Below, in pieces: positions 8,445 through 16,818 of a stretch of DNA of 64,000 nt. The stretch is taken from positions 1 through 64,000 of the forward strand of contig NZ_CP016778.1 of assembly GCF_002288265.1 (NCBI RefSeq), given 5' to 3'. Source of the DNA: Candidatus Planktophila versatilis (lineage in GTDB: Bacteria; Actinomycetota; Actinomycetes; Nanopelagicales; Nanopelagicaceae). Position 1 is the first letter of the stretch. Each line of letters begins with the position of its first letter. The notes beneath the pieces were generated by a model that worked only from the letters and a program-made list of their open reading frames with translations, was not told the origin of the DNA and made no database searches. The position numbers were made by a program, and so were the translations under genes.

Positions 8445-9676
8445 GCGTTCAAGAATTTAGTTCGTCCAGCCCACTTTCCTAAAACCGGTTCCACCGGTGA
8501 TTTCAATACACCTTCAAGCAGTGTCGCATAAACATCTCGAAAGTCGGTCGTCACAGCCAAATCGCCTTTGATGAGATTTTTTAATGAAGGTTGGTCTCCA
8601 TAAAATCCACCTGTCACTCGGTCGCCAATGATAAACATTGGCCCTGATGTTCCATGGTCTGTTCCTTGGGATCCGTTTCCAACCACGCGACGCCCAAATT
8701 CACTGTAAACCACCACTGTTACATCACTAGCTCGAGTGGTGGACTTCAGCTGGGTAAAGAAGCGCGAAATTGAATCAGAAACAACCCCCAAGAGTTCTGC
8801 TTGTGCGTTCGCCTCATTAGCGTGTGTGTCAAACCCACCTAACGAAACTGACCACACTCTTGTTGGAGCTCCGGCCGAAATCAATTTAGAGACCACATCT
8901 AACTGTTGTGCGAGATCGCTATCGCCCCCGGCATTCCCGCCATTAACTGTAGGCAAATCAGGAATGGAAGGAGCAGGTGCTTTCAAAATAGGCTGAATAG
9001 TTGACGAGACCGAGAAAAGATTGCGCATAGAGGTAGCAGCCGCAGCCATGAGTGGAGAATCAGTCCTTGACTTACTAGCTAGTTTCAAACAATTTTTACC
9101 AATTGAACCCTTAGGAATGAGTAGTCCACCGAGAGGTAATACCGAACCAGATCTTTTAGCCCCTGCAAATAACGGGGGCAACACAGAACCTAGCGAGATT
9201 GCAAGCATTGAATCTTCTGCCTGACCATCAATCCACCTGCCAAGCCACCCGGTATTGATCTGATTAGTAGGTGAGGCACTCTGCCACTTTGCCATGGATG
9301 AAAAGTGAGAGCGATCAGGATTTGGGTAACCAACTCCACGAATGATTGCGACTTTTTTCTGGTCCCACAAAATTTTAAGATTTTTCATTGCAGGATTCAG
9401 GGCCAACTCTGCATCCAATGGCAACATCGTTTCTGGGCTATATGAAATTTCGGGACGAGATGAAAAGTAGATTGGATCTGTATAAGGAATTACTGTGTTT
9501 AACCCATCATTTCCACCGTAGAGCGTGACCATTACAAGAATTGGGGTGCCTGCGGCGAGTGGTCGACTTATTGCTGCTTGGGCAATTTCATCAACACTCA
9601 GTAGCGAAGCGCTAGCACCAACAGCCACAGTGCCGGCGGTTAACCTCAGGAATTTTCTACGGGTTATTGTGTCCAT
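8441..9676 (-). CDS. DUF1501 family protein with Tat signal
   Basis: This 411-residue protein starts with MDTITRRKFLRL followed by a hydrophobic Ala/Gly stretch, a typical twin-arginine export signal, so it is probably folded in the cytoplasm and exported. The body shows DUF1501 features: LYGGNDGLNTVIPY near residue 54, GYPNPDRSHFSSMAKWQS near 115, and the C-terminal TVVVYSEFGRRV and GTDHGTSGPMFIIG. The family resembles alkaline-phosphatase/sulfatase folds, but its substrate is unknown. A strong AGGAGG site precedes ATG 9676. It lies 9 nt after the DUF1800 gene; such pairs recur in many bacteria, suggesting a joint extracytoplasmic function. Confidence 0.88.
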   Translation of the reverse strand: MDTITRRKFLRLTAGTVAVGASASLLSVDEIAQAAISRPLAAGTPILVMVTLYGGNDGLNTVIPYTDPIYFSSRPEISYSPETMLPLDAELALNPAMKNLKILWDQKKVAIIRGVGYPNPDRSHFSSMAKWQSASPTNQINTGWLGRWIDGQAEDSMLAISLGSVLPPLFAGAKRSGSVLPLGGLLIPKGSIGKNCLKLASKSRTDSPLMAAAATSMRNLFSVSSTIQPILKAPAPSIPDLPTVNGGNAGGDSDLAQQLDVVSKLISAGAPTRVWSVSLGGFDTHANEANAQAELLGVVSDSISRFFTQLKSTTRASDVTVVVYSEFGRRVVGNGSQGTDHGTSGPMFIIGDRVTGGFYGDQPSLKNLIKGDLAVTTDFRDVYATLLEGVLKSPVEPVLGKWAGRTKFLNA

Positions 9677-9685
9677 GTCATCCTC

Positions 9686-10984
9686 CTAGGCATTCACTAC
9701 ATACTCGGGGCTACACAGCGCCAAGACGGCAAATTCCATCGGGTCACTTAATGAGTTACGTAGAGCGCTTTGAGTTCTCGGGCTCCATTGCGCAACACCC
9801 AACCAGTCGGCACTGGATAGAACTCGACGTTCAACTGGAATCTCTAACAATCCTCTTAATTGGCTCTGCTTTACCAACCATGTAGCAAAAGCAATCCGAT
9901 ATTGGGCAGATGCTGAAGATAACCAAGCCTCCCCAGCAGGCCACCCGCCAACACTTGGTGGGTATAACGGAATCTGCCCTAACTTATTTAAATAATTCTT
10001 CAACTGAGCAGAAGTTTTTAACTTAGATGGAGTCAGTTCCAGAGCTCGCGCGGCGGAGATAAACCAATCCACTGGGGATTTAACCATTGCATTTTTAGGA
10101 TCTCGCATCGCAGAATCGTTTGCTACGGCTGCTACCACGCTGGAAATTTCCCGATCAGCAAATGATTGGATCCCAACGAAATTATTTGGCATCGCTTCTG
10201 TGCTTGATATGAAGCGATACCAAAGCCTTTCCGAGATGAAACGAGCACAGTCATCTCTTGCTACTAGAAAATCTGAGACTTCTTCGCCAGTAAAATGCTT
10301 TGTGGTCCCCAACAAAGTCACTGCCTTTGAATCATGCCGCTTGAGGTTGAAGGTAACGGTGCCAGAACTGTTTGCGACTTGATATCCAGTCAATGAGCGC
10401 GCTATAGCTTTAACATCATCTTCGGAATATCGGTTTACGCCAAGAGTAAATAGCTCCATGAATTCACGGCCAAGGTTTTCGTTAGGCGACTTGAAGGTGC
10501 TCTCTTGACCATCTAACCAATATTGCAAGGCACCGTCAGTGAGCATTGCCCGCGACATCTCAGCAAAGTTACCTAAAGCATATTTTCGAAAAGTCTCATT
10601 CTGTTTATACATAGGCAGCGGATGGTTTATCTTCGAAATCGAAGTGGCCCAATGGCCGTGCCAAAACCAAGTCATTCGCTCCGTGAGCCCGTTATCACCA
10701 AGGGCCATCCGATCCATCCACCAAGAAATAAGGTTTTCTGTCTGGGTTTTCATCCCAACAATAAAGGGGATTATTTCTGTATTATTTGGCTCAGGCCGTT
10801 TACCCAGATCCGTAAAAGTTGGAAGCGTGATTGACGCTAATCCAAAATCCGCACTGGGAACTGTTAAGAGCGAGTCACGTGTCGCTGGGACACCCTGCTT
10901 CAAGTAAGTAGTGAATTCACCAACACGTGGCCCAAAACCAAACCGGTGCACTAACCGAGAAGTCTCTAATCGGTCTAAGTTCAC
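9686..10984 (-). CDS. DUF1800 family protein
   Basis: The 432-residue protein shows the DUF1800 pattern: an N-terminal RLVHRFGFGP segment, a central GREFMELFTLGV with NENLGREF, and KSPVDWFISAARALEL followed by PPSVGGWPAGEAWLSS. No catalytic role is established for the family. The start is a GTG at 10984, preceded at exactly 6 nt by TAACGT (minus strand), the leaderless promoter pattern seen across this window. No classical signal peptide is evident. It is transcribed with the DUF1501 gene downstream and divergently from pyrE, 44 bp away. Confidence 0.86.
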   Translation of the reverse strand: MNLDRLETSRLVHRFGFGPRVGEFTTYLKQGVPATRDSLLTVPSADFGLASITLPTFTDLGKRPEPNNTEIIPFIVGMKTQTENLISWWMDRMALGDNGLTERMTWFWHGHWATSISKINHPLPMYKQNETFRKYALGNFAEMSRAMLTDGALQYWLDGQESTFKSPNENLGREFMELFTLGVNRYSEDDVKAIARSLTGYQVANSSGTVTFNLKRHDSKAVTLLGTTKHFTGEEVSDFLVARDDCARFISERLWYRFISSTEAMPNNFVGIQSFADREISSVVAAVANDSAMRDPKNAMVKSPVDWFISAARALELTPSKLKTSAQLKNYLNKLGQIPLYPPSVGGWPAGEAWLSSASAQYRIAFATWLVKQSQLRGLLEIPVERRVLSSADWLGVAQWSPRTQSALRNSLSDPMEFAVLALCSPEYVVNA

Positions 10985-10996
10985 GAGACCACGTTA
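10985..10996 (-). promoter_or_regulatory. Leaderless -10 for DUF1800 gene
   Basis: Minus strand TAACGT (10991-10996) ends 6 nt before the GTG start at 10984, so transcription should begin at or next to the start codon. No ribosome-binding sequence is present. Confidence 0.5.
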
Positions 10997-11016
10997 ACAA
11001 TGAAGTACTGAAGCGG

Positions 11017-11022
11017 TAAGGT
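11017..11022 (+). promoter_or_regulatory. Leaderless -10 for pyrE
   Basis: TAAGGT ends 6 nt before the pyrE ATG at 11029 and there is no purine-rich ribosome site in between, as expected for a leaderless transcript. Confidence 0.55.
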
Positions 11023-11028
11023 TCAAAC

Positions 11029-11562
11029 ATGAATTCTAAGGGTATTCTCCGGGAACAAATCCTCAACAAAGCTGTTGTCCACGGCAAAGTGATCTTGTCT
11101 TCCGGTATCGAAGCTGATTACTACGTAGACCTTCGCCGCGTCACACTCGATCATGTGGCAGCCCCGCTTGTGGGTGAAGTGATGTTGGAGCTAACGAAAG
11201 ATTTAGATTACGAAGCAGTAGGTGGCCTCACACTTGGCGCCGACCCGGTTGCAACAGCGATGATGCATGTGGCAGCGCGTAACGGTAAAAACATTGATTC
11301 TTTTGTAGTTCGCAAGGCCGAGAAAGCACATGGCCTACAACGACGCATTGAAGGACCAGATGTAAAGGGAAAGAAAGTTCTGGCTGTGGAAGATACTTCA
11401 ACGACAGGCGGCTCAGTTCTCACCGCCGTTGAAGCACTGGTAGAAGCGGGTGCGATCGTTGTGGGAGTTGCTGTCATTGTGGAACGTGGGGCTAAACAGA
11501 AGATTTTGGATGCAGGGTATAAGTACTACGCAGCTTATTCGCTACAAGATTTAGGCCTGTAG
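11029..11562 (+). CDS. pyrE: Orotate phosphoribosyltransferase
   Basis: PyrE transfers the ribosyl-phosphate of PRPP to orotate to give OMP, step five of pyrimidine synthesis. The 177-residue length fits. The PRPP-binding motif is VLAVEDTSTTGGSVLTAVEA near residue 125-144, and the flexible loop RKAEKAHGLQRRIEG precedes it. Other pyr genes are absent from this window. It has a leaderless-type start, and its TAG is directly followed by the convergent dedA stop with no spacer. Confidence 0.95.
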   Translation: MNSKGILREQILNKAVVHGKVILSSGIEADYYVDLRRVTLDHVAAPLVGEVMLELTKDLDYEAVGGLTLGADPVATAMMHVAARNGKNIDSFVVRKAEKAHGLQRRIEGPDVKGKKVLAVEDTSTTGGSVLTAVEALVEAGAIVVGVAVIVERGAKQKILDAGYKYYAAYSLQDLGL

Positions 11563-12213
11563 TTACTTCATATACCGCTTAGATTGCCACTCTCTAAAGA
11601 TTTCAATAGCCATCGGCACTAGTGAAATCAACACGATTAGGCCAGCGACACTATAAAGATAATAATTTGCCGAGTTACCTAAAACATCACCTAAGAGATA
11701 ACCAACCCCAATTGCAACCTCTGTCCAGATAATTCCACCGATAGCGTTCCAGGTTGAGAATGTTTTTCTATCTAATTGCACAACACCGCAGACCGGGTTA
11801 ATAAGAGTTCTTCCAAAAGGAATAAAACGTCCGAAAACCAAAGCTTTCCGAGGGCCATACTTTCTTAACCACTTTTCAACAGTTTGCACCATCTTTTGGT
11901 TAAAGAAACGACTATCTGGACGATCGAAGAATTTTCTGCCGTAGGTCCGGCCAAACCAATAACCAACCTCACCACCAGTTATTGCAGCTATTGGTGCGAG
12001 AATAAACAACAACGGTGTGGATAATTTAGCGTCTCCCAAAATATCGGCACCTGCGCCAGAAGCAGCAATACCTGCTAGAAAGACAACCTCACCGCCGGGA
12101 AAGACTAAACCAATTAAAAGCCCGGTCTCCATAAAAATAATGCCAAGCACCCCAATCAACCCTAAAGTGGCAACCACAGAATTGGCGTCCAAAAGGTTTG
12201 TCAGGAATTCCAT
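11563..12213 (-). CDS. DedA/SNARE-associated family membrane protein
   Basis: Read from ATG 12213, the 216-residue protein starts MEFLTNLLDANSVVATLG and contains the DedA signature: FMETGLLIGLVFPGGEVVFLAG (residues about 27-48), GYWFGRTYGRKFF, and FGRFIPFGRTLINPVCG around residue 120, with four to five membrane segments. DedA proteins support membrane lipid and undecaprenyl-phosphate recycling; one subgroup are UndP flippases. The frame is open further upstream to 12417, but that part overlaps the divergent GH32 gene and shows no DedA similarity, so the shorter start is preferred. Confidence 0.88.
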   Translation of the reverse strand: MEFLTNLLDANSVVATLGLIGVLGIIFMETGLLIGLVFPGGEVVFLAGIAASGAGADILGDAKLSTPLLFILAPIAAITGGEVGYWFGRTYGRKFFDRPDSRFFNQKMVQTVEKWLRKYGPRKALVFGRFIPFGRTLINPVCGVVQLDRKTFSTWNAIGGIIWTEVAIGVGYLLGDVLGNSANYYLYSVAGLIVLISLVPMAIEIFREWQSKRYMK

Positions 12214-12224
12214 GAGTCCGAGGG

Positions 12225-12230
12225 TAAGGT
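12225..12230 (+). promoter_or_regulatory. Leaderless -10 for the GH32 gene
   Basis: TAAGGT lies 7 nt before the GTG at 12238, in the 24-bp gap between the divergent dedA and GH32 starts; the hexamer is identical to the pyrE one. Any -35 contact would fall inside dedA. Confidence 0.4.
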
Positions 12231-12237
12231 AACGGCC

Positions 12238-13536
12238 GTGATTACGCATCCTTCTGGCGCGCTCGGTGATGAAAAATATCGTCCGCAATTTCACTTCGCC
12301 CCTGAAAAAAATTGGATGAATGACCCCAACGGACTTATTTACTACAAAGGCGAATACCACCTCTTCTTTCAACATAACCCAACAGAGAATGTGTGGGGAA
12401 ATATGTCGTGGGGCCATGCAGTAAGCCCTGATTTATTTTCATGGCAAGAGCTACCTGTGGCTATTACCTGCACAGAAGAGACCGGGATATTTTCCGGAAG
12501 TACAGTTATTGATTACACAAATTCAACAGGCTTTGGAAGCGTAGAAAACCCGGCAATGGTTGCGATCTACACCGAGCATAAGAATGACAAAAGCAAGCAA
12601 TCTCAATGCTTAGCCTTCAGTCTTGATAACGGTAGAACATTTACCAAATATGAAGGAAATCCAGTTCTTGACATTAGCTCCCCAGATTTTCGCGACCCTA
12701 AAGTGCAGTGGATAAATGACCAATGGCTGATGACAATTGCACGACCAGATCTGCACCAGATTTCTTTCTTCACTTCACATAACCTCAAAGAGTGGAAACA
12801 CCTCAGCGATTTTGGCCCAACTGCAGAAGTCGGTGGATGTTGGGAGTGCCCAGACCTATTTCAACTAGGGGATAAATGGGTTCTTATCGTTTCACTCAAC
12901 CCAGGTGGTTATCAGGTTGGATCTGGAACGCAATACTTTCTTGGACAGTGGAATGGAAAAGAATTTATCGCAGATGATGTGAAAACAAGATGGCTTGACT
13001 ATGGCCGCGATAATTATGCTGGCATCACATTTAACAACGCACCGCAAGATCGCAGAATATTTCTCGGCTGGATGAGCAATTGGGAATACGCCCACACCTT
13101 TCCTACCCAACCTTGGCGAGGGGCCATGACGTTACCGCGCGAACTTTCACTACACGGCGATCGCATTATTCAAACTCCAATTAACCATCCCAACGGTTTT
13201 CCTGAAGTTTCATTTACAACATCAGATGGCGCAATTCGCATCTGTGAAAACAATGAACGATATGTTGAAATCGGAGTGCGCAACCAAAAGTTATATGTAG
13301 ATACATCGCGTGCATGGGGCGATCTAGCTGCACCGACGCTGCAAGAGATTGCAATCGAAAAAGGCGAGATTGATATTCGCGTAATTGTCGATCGCGGTTC
13401 AGTTGAAGTCTTTGCAGTTGGTGGGGCAATCGTCCTGACGAACTTGGTCTTCGTTGAGACCGCCCTAACCGCAGTCCAGCCCCTTGCTGGCGCAAATAAC
13501 CTCAAGGCCGCAGGACTGCAAACCACCCACGCGTAA
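12238..13536 (+). CDS. Glycoside hydrolase family 32 (sucrose/fructan hydrolase)
   Basis: The 432-residue enzyme shows all three GH32 active-site motifs: WMNDPNG with the nucleophile Asp near residue 28, FRDPK near residue 147, and ECPD with the acid/base Glu near residue 205. A five-bladed propeller and a C-terminal beta-sandwich fill the usual length. No signal peptide is present, so it acts in the cytoplasm on imported sucrose, sucrose-6-phosphate or short fructo-oligosaccharides. The adjacent ABC importer and LacI regulator support sugar catabolism, and import by ABC rather than PTS argues for the unphosphorylated sugar. Exact substrate cannot be read from sequence. Confidence 0.92.
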   Translation: MITHPSGALGDEKYRPQFHFAPEKNWMNDPNGLIYYKGEYHLFFQHNPTENVWGNMSWGHAVSPDLFSWQELPVAITCTEETGIFSGSTVIDYTNSTGFGSVENPAMVAIYTEHKNDKSKQSQCLAFSLDNGRTFTKYEGNPVLDISSPDFRDPKVQWINDQWLMTIARPDLHQISFFTSHNLKEWKHLSDFGPTAEVGGCWECPDLFQLGDKWVLIVSLNPGGYQVGSGTQYFLGQWNGKEFIADDVKTRWLDYGRDNYAGITFNNAPQDRRIFLGWMSNWEYAHTFPTQPWRGAMTLPRELSLHGDRIIQTPINHPNGFPEVSFTTSDGAIRICENNERYVEIGVRNQKLYVDTSRAWGDLAAPTLQEIAIEKGEIDIRVIVDRGSVEVFAVGGAIVLTNLVFVETALTAVQPLAGANNLKAAGLQTTHA

Positions 13537-13539
13537 ACT

Positions 13540-13556
13540 GCAAAAATCCGCAAAAA
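13540..13556 (+). promoter_or_regulatory. GCAAAAA direct-repeat element upstream of sugar-binding protein gene
   Basis: Two GCAAAAA copies start at 13540 and 13550, exactly one helical turn apart, in the 135-bp gap before the binding-protein gene. The same two-copy arrangement with 10-bp period occurs at 17840-17856 upstream of the lacI-type gene, sharing CTGCAAAAATC. A regulatory site for the locus is likely; it is not the usual LacI-family palindrome. Confidence 0.55.
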
Positions 13557-13671
13557 AGCGTTGTAGGAGCGTTATTGCCCAACCTCTCAAACCCTTCGCA
13601 TCTGGCTTTATCGTTTTCCCACAGTCGGCCAACCTAGGACGCCGGCTAACCGTCGAAAGGAAACACTTCAT

Positions 13672-15009
13672 ATGAAGAAGTCAATGAAACTCGGAGCACT
13701 CGCTCTAGCTTCAACGCTTTCTTTGTCATTGATTGCGGTTGCTACACCATCAGCATCTGCAAACACATGCCCAAGAAAAGCGACAGTAACAATGCTCGGA
13801 ACAATCAAGCCTGAAATTCAGGATCAGTTCCTTGCAGCAGTTGCTGATTACAATAAGTCACAAAATTGCTACACAGTTAAGTCAGTTCCTGGCGATCGCA
13901 AGCTCACATTCCTTCAGAACGTGACACCAATGTATGCAGCCAAGAACGCACCAACAATCATGTACACACTTCAAGAGATTCCAGATATGGCCGACAAAGT
14001 TTTGGATCTCAAGTTAACACCTCTTGCACGTCTTGTCTCTAAGAGCCTGCTTGCATCAGGTAACGTCAACGGACGTCAAGTTGGTGTTCCATCAACAGCT
14101 GAAGCTTTCGGACTTCTTTACAACAAGAAGGTTCTTGATAAGGCTGGCGTAGACCCATCGAAGATTGCAACTCGCGCAGACCTCGAAGCTGCATTCAAGA
14201 AGATCGAAGCTGCCGGTAAGAAGCCACTTCACTTCTCAGCTATCTGGTGGTCACTTGGTGCACACTTCACAAATATCTTCCACACCAATGTAGGAAAGAC
14301 AAAAGAAGCTCGCCTTGCAGGCTTGGATGCTCTTGTAGCTGGAAAAGCAAACCTTGCAGATAACGCTACCTTCAAGAACTGGGTAGCGACCATGGATCTT
14401 CTTAAGAAGTACAACGCAGGCAAGGTAAATCTCACAGATACCGAATATGACGCTTCAATCGCCAACCTTGCAGGAGGCGACTTCGGATTCATGTTCCAAG
14501 GTAACTGGACAGAGCCAAACTTGATCACAGCCTCAAAGGGCGATGATTTTGGTCTTATGCCTCTTCCAATCAGCAACAACGCTAAGGATTACGGAAACGA
14601 TTCAATTCCTGTCGGTGTTCCTGGCTACTTCATGATCGATGCACAGCAGTCAACAAAGTGGCAGCAAAAGGGTGCACTCGACTTCCTAACCTGGCTCTAC
14701 ACATCTCCTGCAGGACAGAAGCGTGTAGCTGGTCCAGTTGAAGAAGGCGGCATGAACTTCATCCCTGTTTACAAGGGCTTCAAGATCGAGCCAAAGACTT
14801 ACATGGCGAAGGAAATTTCAAAATTTGCTTCAGCAGGTAAGACTCTTGACTGGATGAACTCTTACTACCCAGCTGGCCTCCAAGAGGAAGTTGGAAAGGT
14901 ATCTATGCAGCAGTACTTCACCGACAAGATCAGCGCAGCTGACCTTGCTAAGGCGATTGAAGCTGCATGGAAGGGCAAGCCAAAGACTTGGCGTGGAGAA
15001 GCTGCTTAA
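13672..15009 (+). CDS. ABC sugar transporter, substrate-binding protein
   Basis: The 445-residue protein begins with a Lys-rich end, a hydrophobic stretch and ASANTC, a Sec signal peptide with likely cleavage after residue 30. The mature part has the family-1 solute-binding fold: AVADYNKSQNCY, GVPSTAEAFGLLYNKKVLDKAGVDP (typical sugar-binding hinge region), and FMFQGNWTEPNL. It would deliver an oligosaccharide to the permeases that follow. GAAAGGAAAC before ATG 13672 is a good ribosome site. A hairpin after the stop may raise its level over the permeases. Codon use appears strongly biased, consistent with high expression. Confidence 0.92.
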   Translation: MKKSMKLGALALASTLSLSLIAVATPSASANTCPRKATVTMLGTIKPEIQDQFLAAVADYNKSQNCYTVKSVPGDRKLTFLQNVTPMYAAKNAPTIMYTLQEIPDMADKVLDLKLTPLARLVSKSLLASGNVNGRQVGVPSTAEAFGLLYNKKVLDKAGVDPSKIATRADLEAAFKKIEAAGKKPLHFSAIWWSLGAHFTNIFHTNVGKTKEARLAGLDALVAGKANLADNATFKNWVATMDLLKKYNAGKVNLTDTEYDASIANLAGGDFGFMFQGNWTEPNLITASKGDDFGLMPLPISNNAKDYGNDSIPVGVPGYFMIDAQQSTKWQQKGALDFLTWLYTSPAGQKRVAGPVEEGGMNFIPVYKGFKIEPKTYMAKEISKFASAGKTLDWMNSYYPAGLQEEVGKVSMQQYFTDKISAADLAKAIEAAWKGKPKTWRGEAA

Positions 15010-15050
15010 TTTAGCTTCAACCACTTTAACGTCTGAAAAGAAGTAAATAG

Positions 15051-15088
15051 AATCATCCCGGGGCGAGGAAACTTGCCCCGGGATGATT
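15051..15088 (+). terminator. Intercistronic hairpin between binding protein and permeases
   Basis: AATCATCCCGGGGC (15051-15064) and its exact complement GCCCCGGGATGATT (15075-15088) form a perfect 14-bp stem with a 10-nt loop. No T-run follows, so partial termination or 3'-end protection of the binding-protein mRNA is more likely than full termination; such hairpins commonly set a high binding-protein to permease ratio. Confidence 0.8.
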
Positions 15089-15110
15089 TCACTTAGGAAG
15101 GGGGATTCGA

Positions 15111-15980
15111 GTGACTCGAGCAAGATCAATAAAGAAATTTTTGAAATTTGCTGGCCTTCCACTTGCAATCTTCATCATCGTTCTCGTAGTGCCCTTTGTA
15201 AATGGTTTCTATTACTCCTTTACAGATTGGGATGGTTTCAAAACCACCAAATTAGTTGGATTTACTAATTACACAGAATCATTTGCAGATCCAAGATTCT
15301 GGTCAACCCTAAAATTCACCGCGCTATTCGTTGTGGTATCACTTGTTTTGGTCAATGCGGTTGCGTTTGGGTTGGCACTCATTGTTACCTCAAAGCTCCG
15401 AAGTAAAAATCTCCTGCGCACCTTCTTCTTTGTACCAAACCTCATCGGTGGCGTTATCCTCGGTGTTATTTGGCAATTTATCTTCAATAGTGCGCTCGTT
15501 GCAATTGCTGAGAAATATGATTGGGAGCCCTTTAAAGAATCCTGGCTACAAGATACAAACAAGGCATTCTGGGCGCTAATCATCGTCACCATCTGGCAAT
15601 CATCTGGTTACATGATGATTGTTTACATTACAGGGCTCATCTCAATCGAAAAAGATCTCATTGAAGCCTCTGAAATCGATGGCGCATCTCCACTGCGCGC
15701 GCTCTTTTCCATCAAGATTCCACTGATGGCACAAGCCTTTACCATCGCGCTCTTCTTAACGCTGCGAAGTGGCTTTATGGCCTACGACGTCAACGTGGCA
15801 CTCACCGGCGGTGGACCATTTCGCACAACTGAGCTGATTTCACTCCACATCTTTGAAGACGCTTTCGCTGAAGGTGATTTCGGTACTGGCCAAGCTAAAG
15901 CGGTCATTATGTTCTTAGTAGTTGCCCTGGCAGCTCTTGTCCAAGTAACGATCTCAAAGAGATACGAGGTCCAACGATGA
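15111..15980 (+). CDS. ABC sugar transporter permease (MalF type)
   Basis: The 289-residue membrane protein has six predicted segments and the binding-protein-dependent EAA loop at about residues 182-205 (EASEIDGASPLRALFSIKIP), where the ATPase docks. The family is carbohydrate uptake transporter 1. The GTG at 15111 follows AGGAAGGGGG. Its end overlaps the next permease start by four bases (ATGA), so the two permeases are translated together. No ATPase gene is present in the locus, so the energy subunit must be shared from elsewhere. Confidence 0.92.
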   Translation: MTRARSIKKFLKFAGLPLAIFIIVLVVPFVNGFYYSFTDWDGFKTTKLVGFTNYTESFADPRFWSTLKFTALFVVVSLVLVNAVAFGLALIVTSKLRSKNLLRTFFFVPNLIGGVILGVIWQFIFNSALVAIAEKYDWEPFKESWLQDTNKAFWALIIVTIWQSSGYMMIVYITGLISIEKDLIEASEIDGASPLRALFSIKIPLMAQAFTIALFLTLRSGFMAYDVNVALTGGGPFRTTELISLHIFEDAFAEGDFGTGQAKAVIMFLVVALAALVQVTISKRYEVQR

Positions 15981-16801
15981 AGACTCGCACACGTTGGGGT
16001 AAGCGAGCCACATTCGCAGTCGGCATTACTCTCGCCTTCGCCTATTTCTTCCCATTTTTCTTGGTCTTTGTTAACTCAGTAAAGTTGAAGTATGACATTT
16101 TAGAAAACCCATTGTCTTTCCCAGCGCCTATTACTTGGGATAACTTTCAGCAAGCCCTCACCAAGATGGAATTTTTCCGCTCACTTACCAACTCACTCAT
16201 CATCACGGTCTTTAGCGTCTCATTATTGATTGTCTTCTCTTCTATGCTTGCCTACTACTTAGCGCGCACCAAGACAAAGTCATCAAAGTACATCTTCTTG
16301 GGGCTTGTTGCTTCAATGATTGTTCCCTTCCAAGCTTTGATGATTCCATTCATGGCGCTCTTTGCTCCATTTGTTTCCTGGAATAATCGCGCCTCCCTTG
16401 TCTTTTTCTATATTGGTTTCGGCGTCGCACTGTCTACATTTTTATATCACGGTTTTATCTCCACAATCCCTACCGAGATTGATGAGGCAGCATCTATTGA
16501 TGGCGCTTCAGATATGGAGGCATTCTGGAAAATTATCTTCCCAATGATGCGACCTATCACCGCAACGGTTGCCATTATTAACGCTCTTTGGATCTGGAAT
16601 GACTTCTTATTGCCGCGTCTTGTGCTCACAAGAGAGACACAGACGCTGCCGTTATCTACCTATCTCTTCTTTGGGCAGTATTCAATTGAATACGGACAAG
16701 CGATGGCCGGACTTGCACTCGCTGTTATCCCAATCGTGATCTTCTATTTGATCCTGCAAAGGCAGTTCATTTCAGGTATTTCGCAGGGTGCCATCAAGTA
16801 A
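15977..16801 (+). CDS. ABC sugar transporter permease (MalG type)
   Basis: The 274-residue permease has about six membrane segments and the EAA loop EIDEAASIDGASDMEAFWKI near residue 168-187. A C-terminal NALWIWNDFLLPRLVL segment is typical of MalG-like subunits. It pairs with the upstream permease to form the channel for the sugar delivered by the binding protein. The stop lies 17 nt from the convergent lacI-type stop. Confidence 0.92.
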   Translation: MKTRTRWGKRATFAVGITLAFAYFFPFFLVFVNSVKLKYDILENPLSFPAPITWDNFQQALTKMEFFRSLTNSLIITVFSVSLLIVFSSMLAYYLARTKTKSSKYIFLGLVASMIVPFQALMIPFMALFAPFVSWNNRASLVFFYIGFGVALSTFLYHGFISTIPTEIDEAASIDGASDMEAFWKIIFPMMRPITATVAIINALWIWNDFLLPRLVLTRETQTLPLSTYLFFGQYSIEYGQAMAGLALAVIPIVIFYLILQRQFISGISQGAIK

Positions 16802-16818
16802 AGCGCACGGTCAAGTAA

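Noticed and set aside
12214-12417. N-terminal extension of the DedA gene to 12417
   Set aside because: It overlaps the GH32 start on the other strand, adds residues unlike DedA proteins, and MEFL at 12213 is the natural family start.
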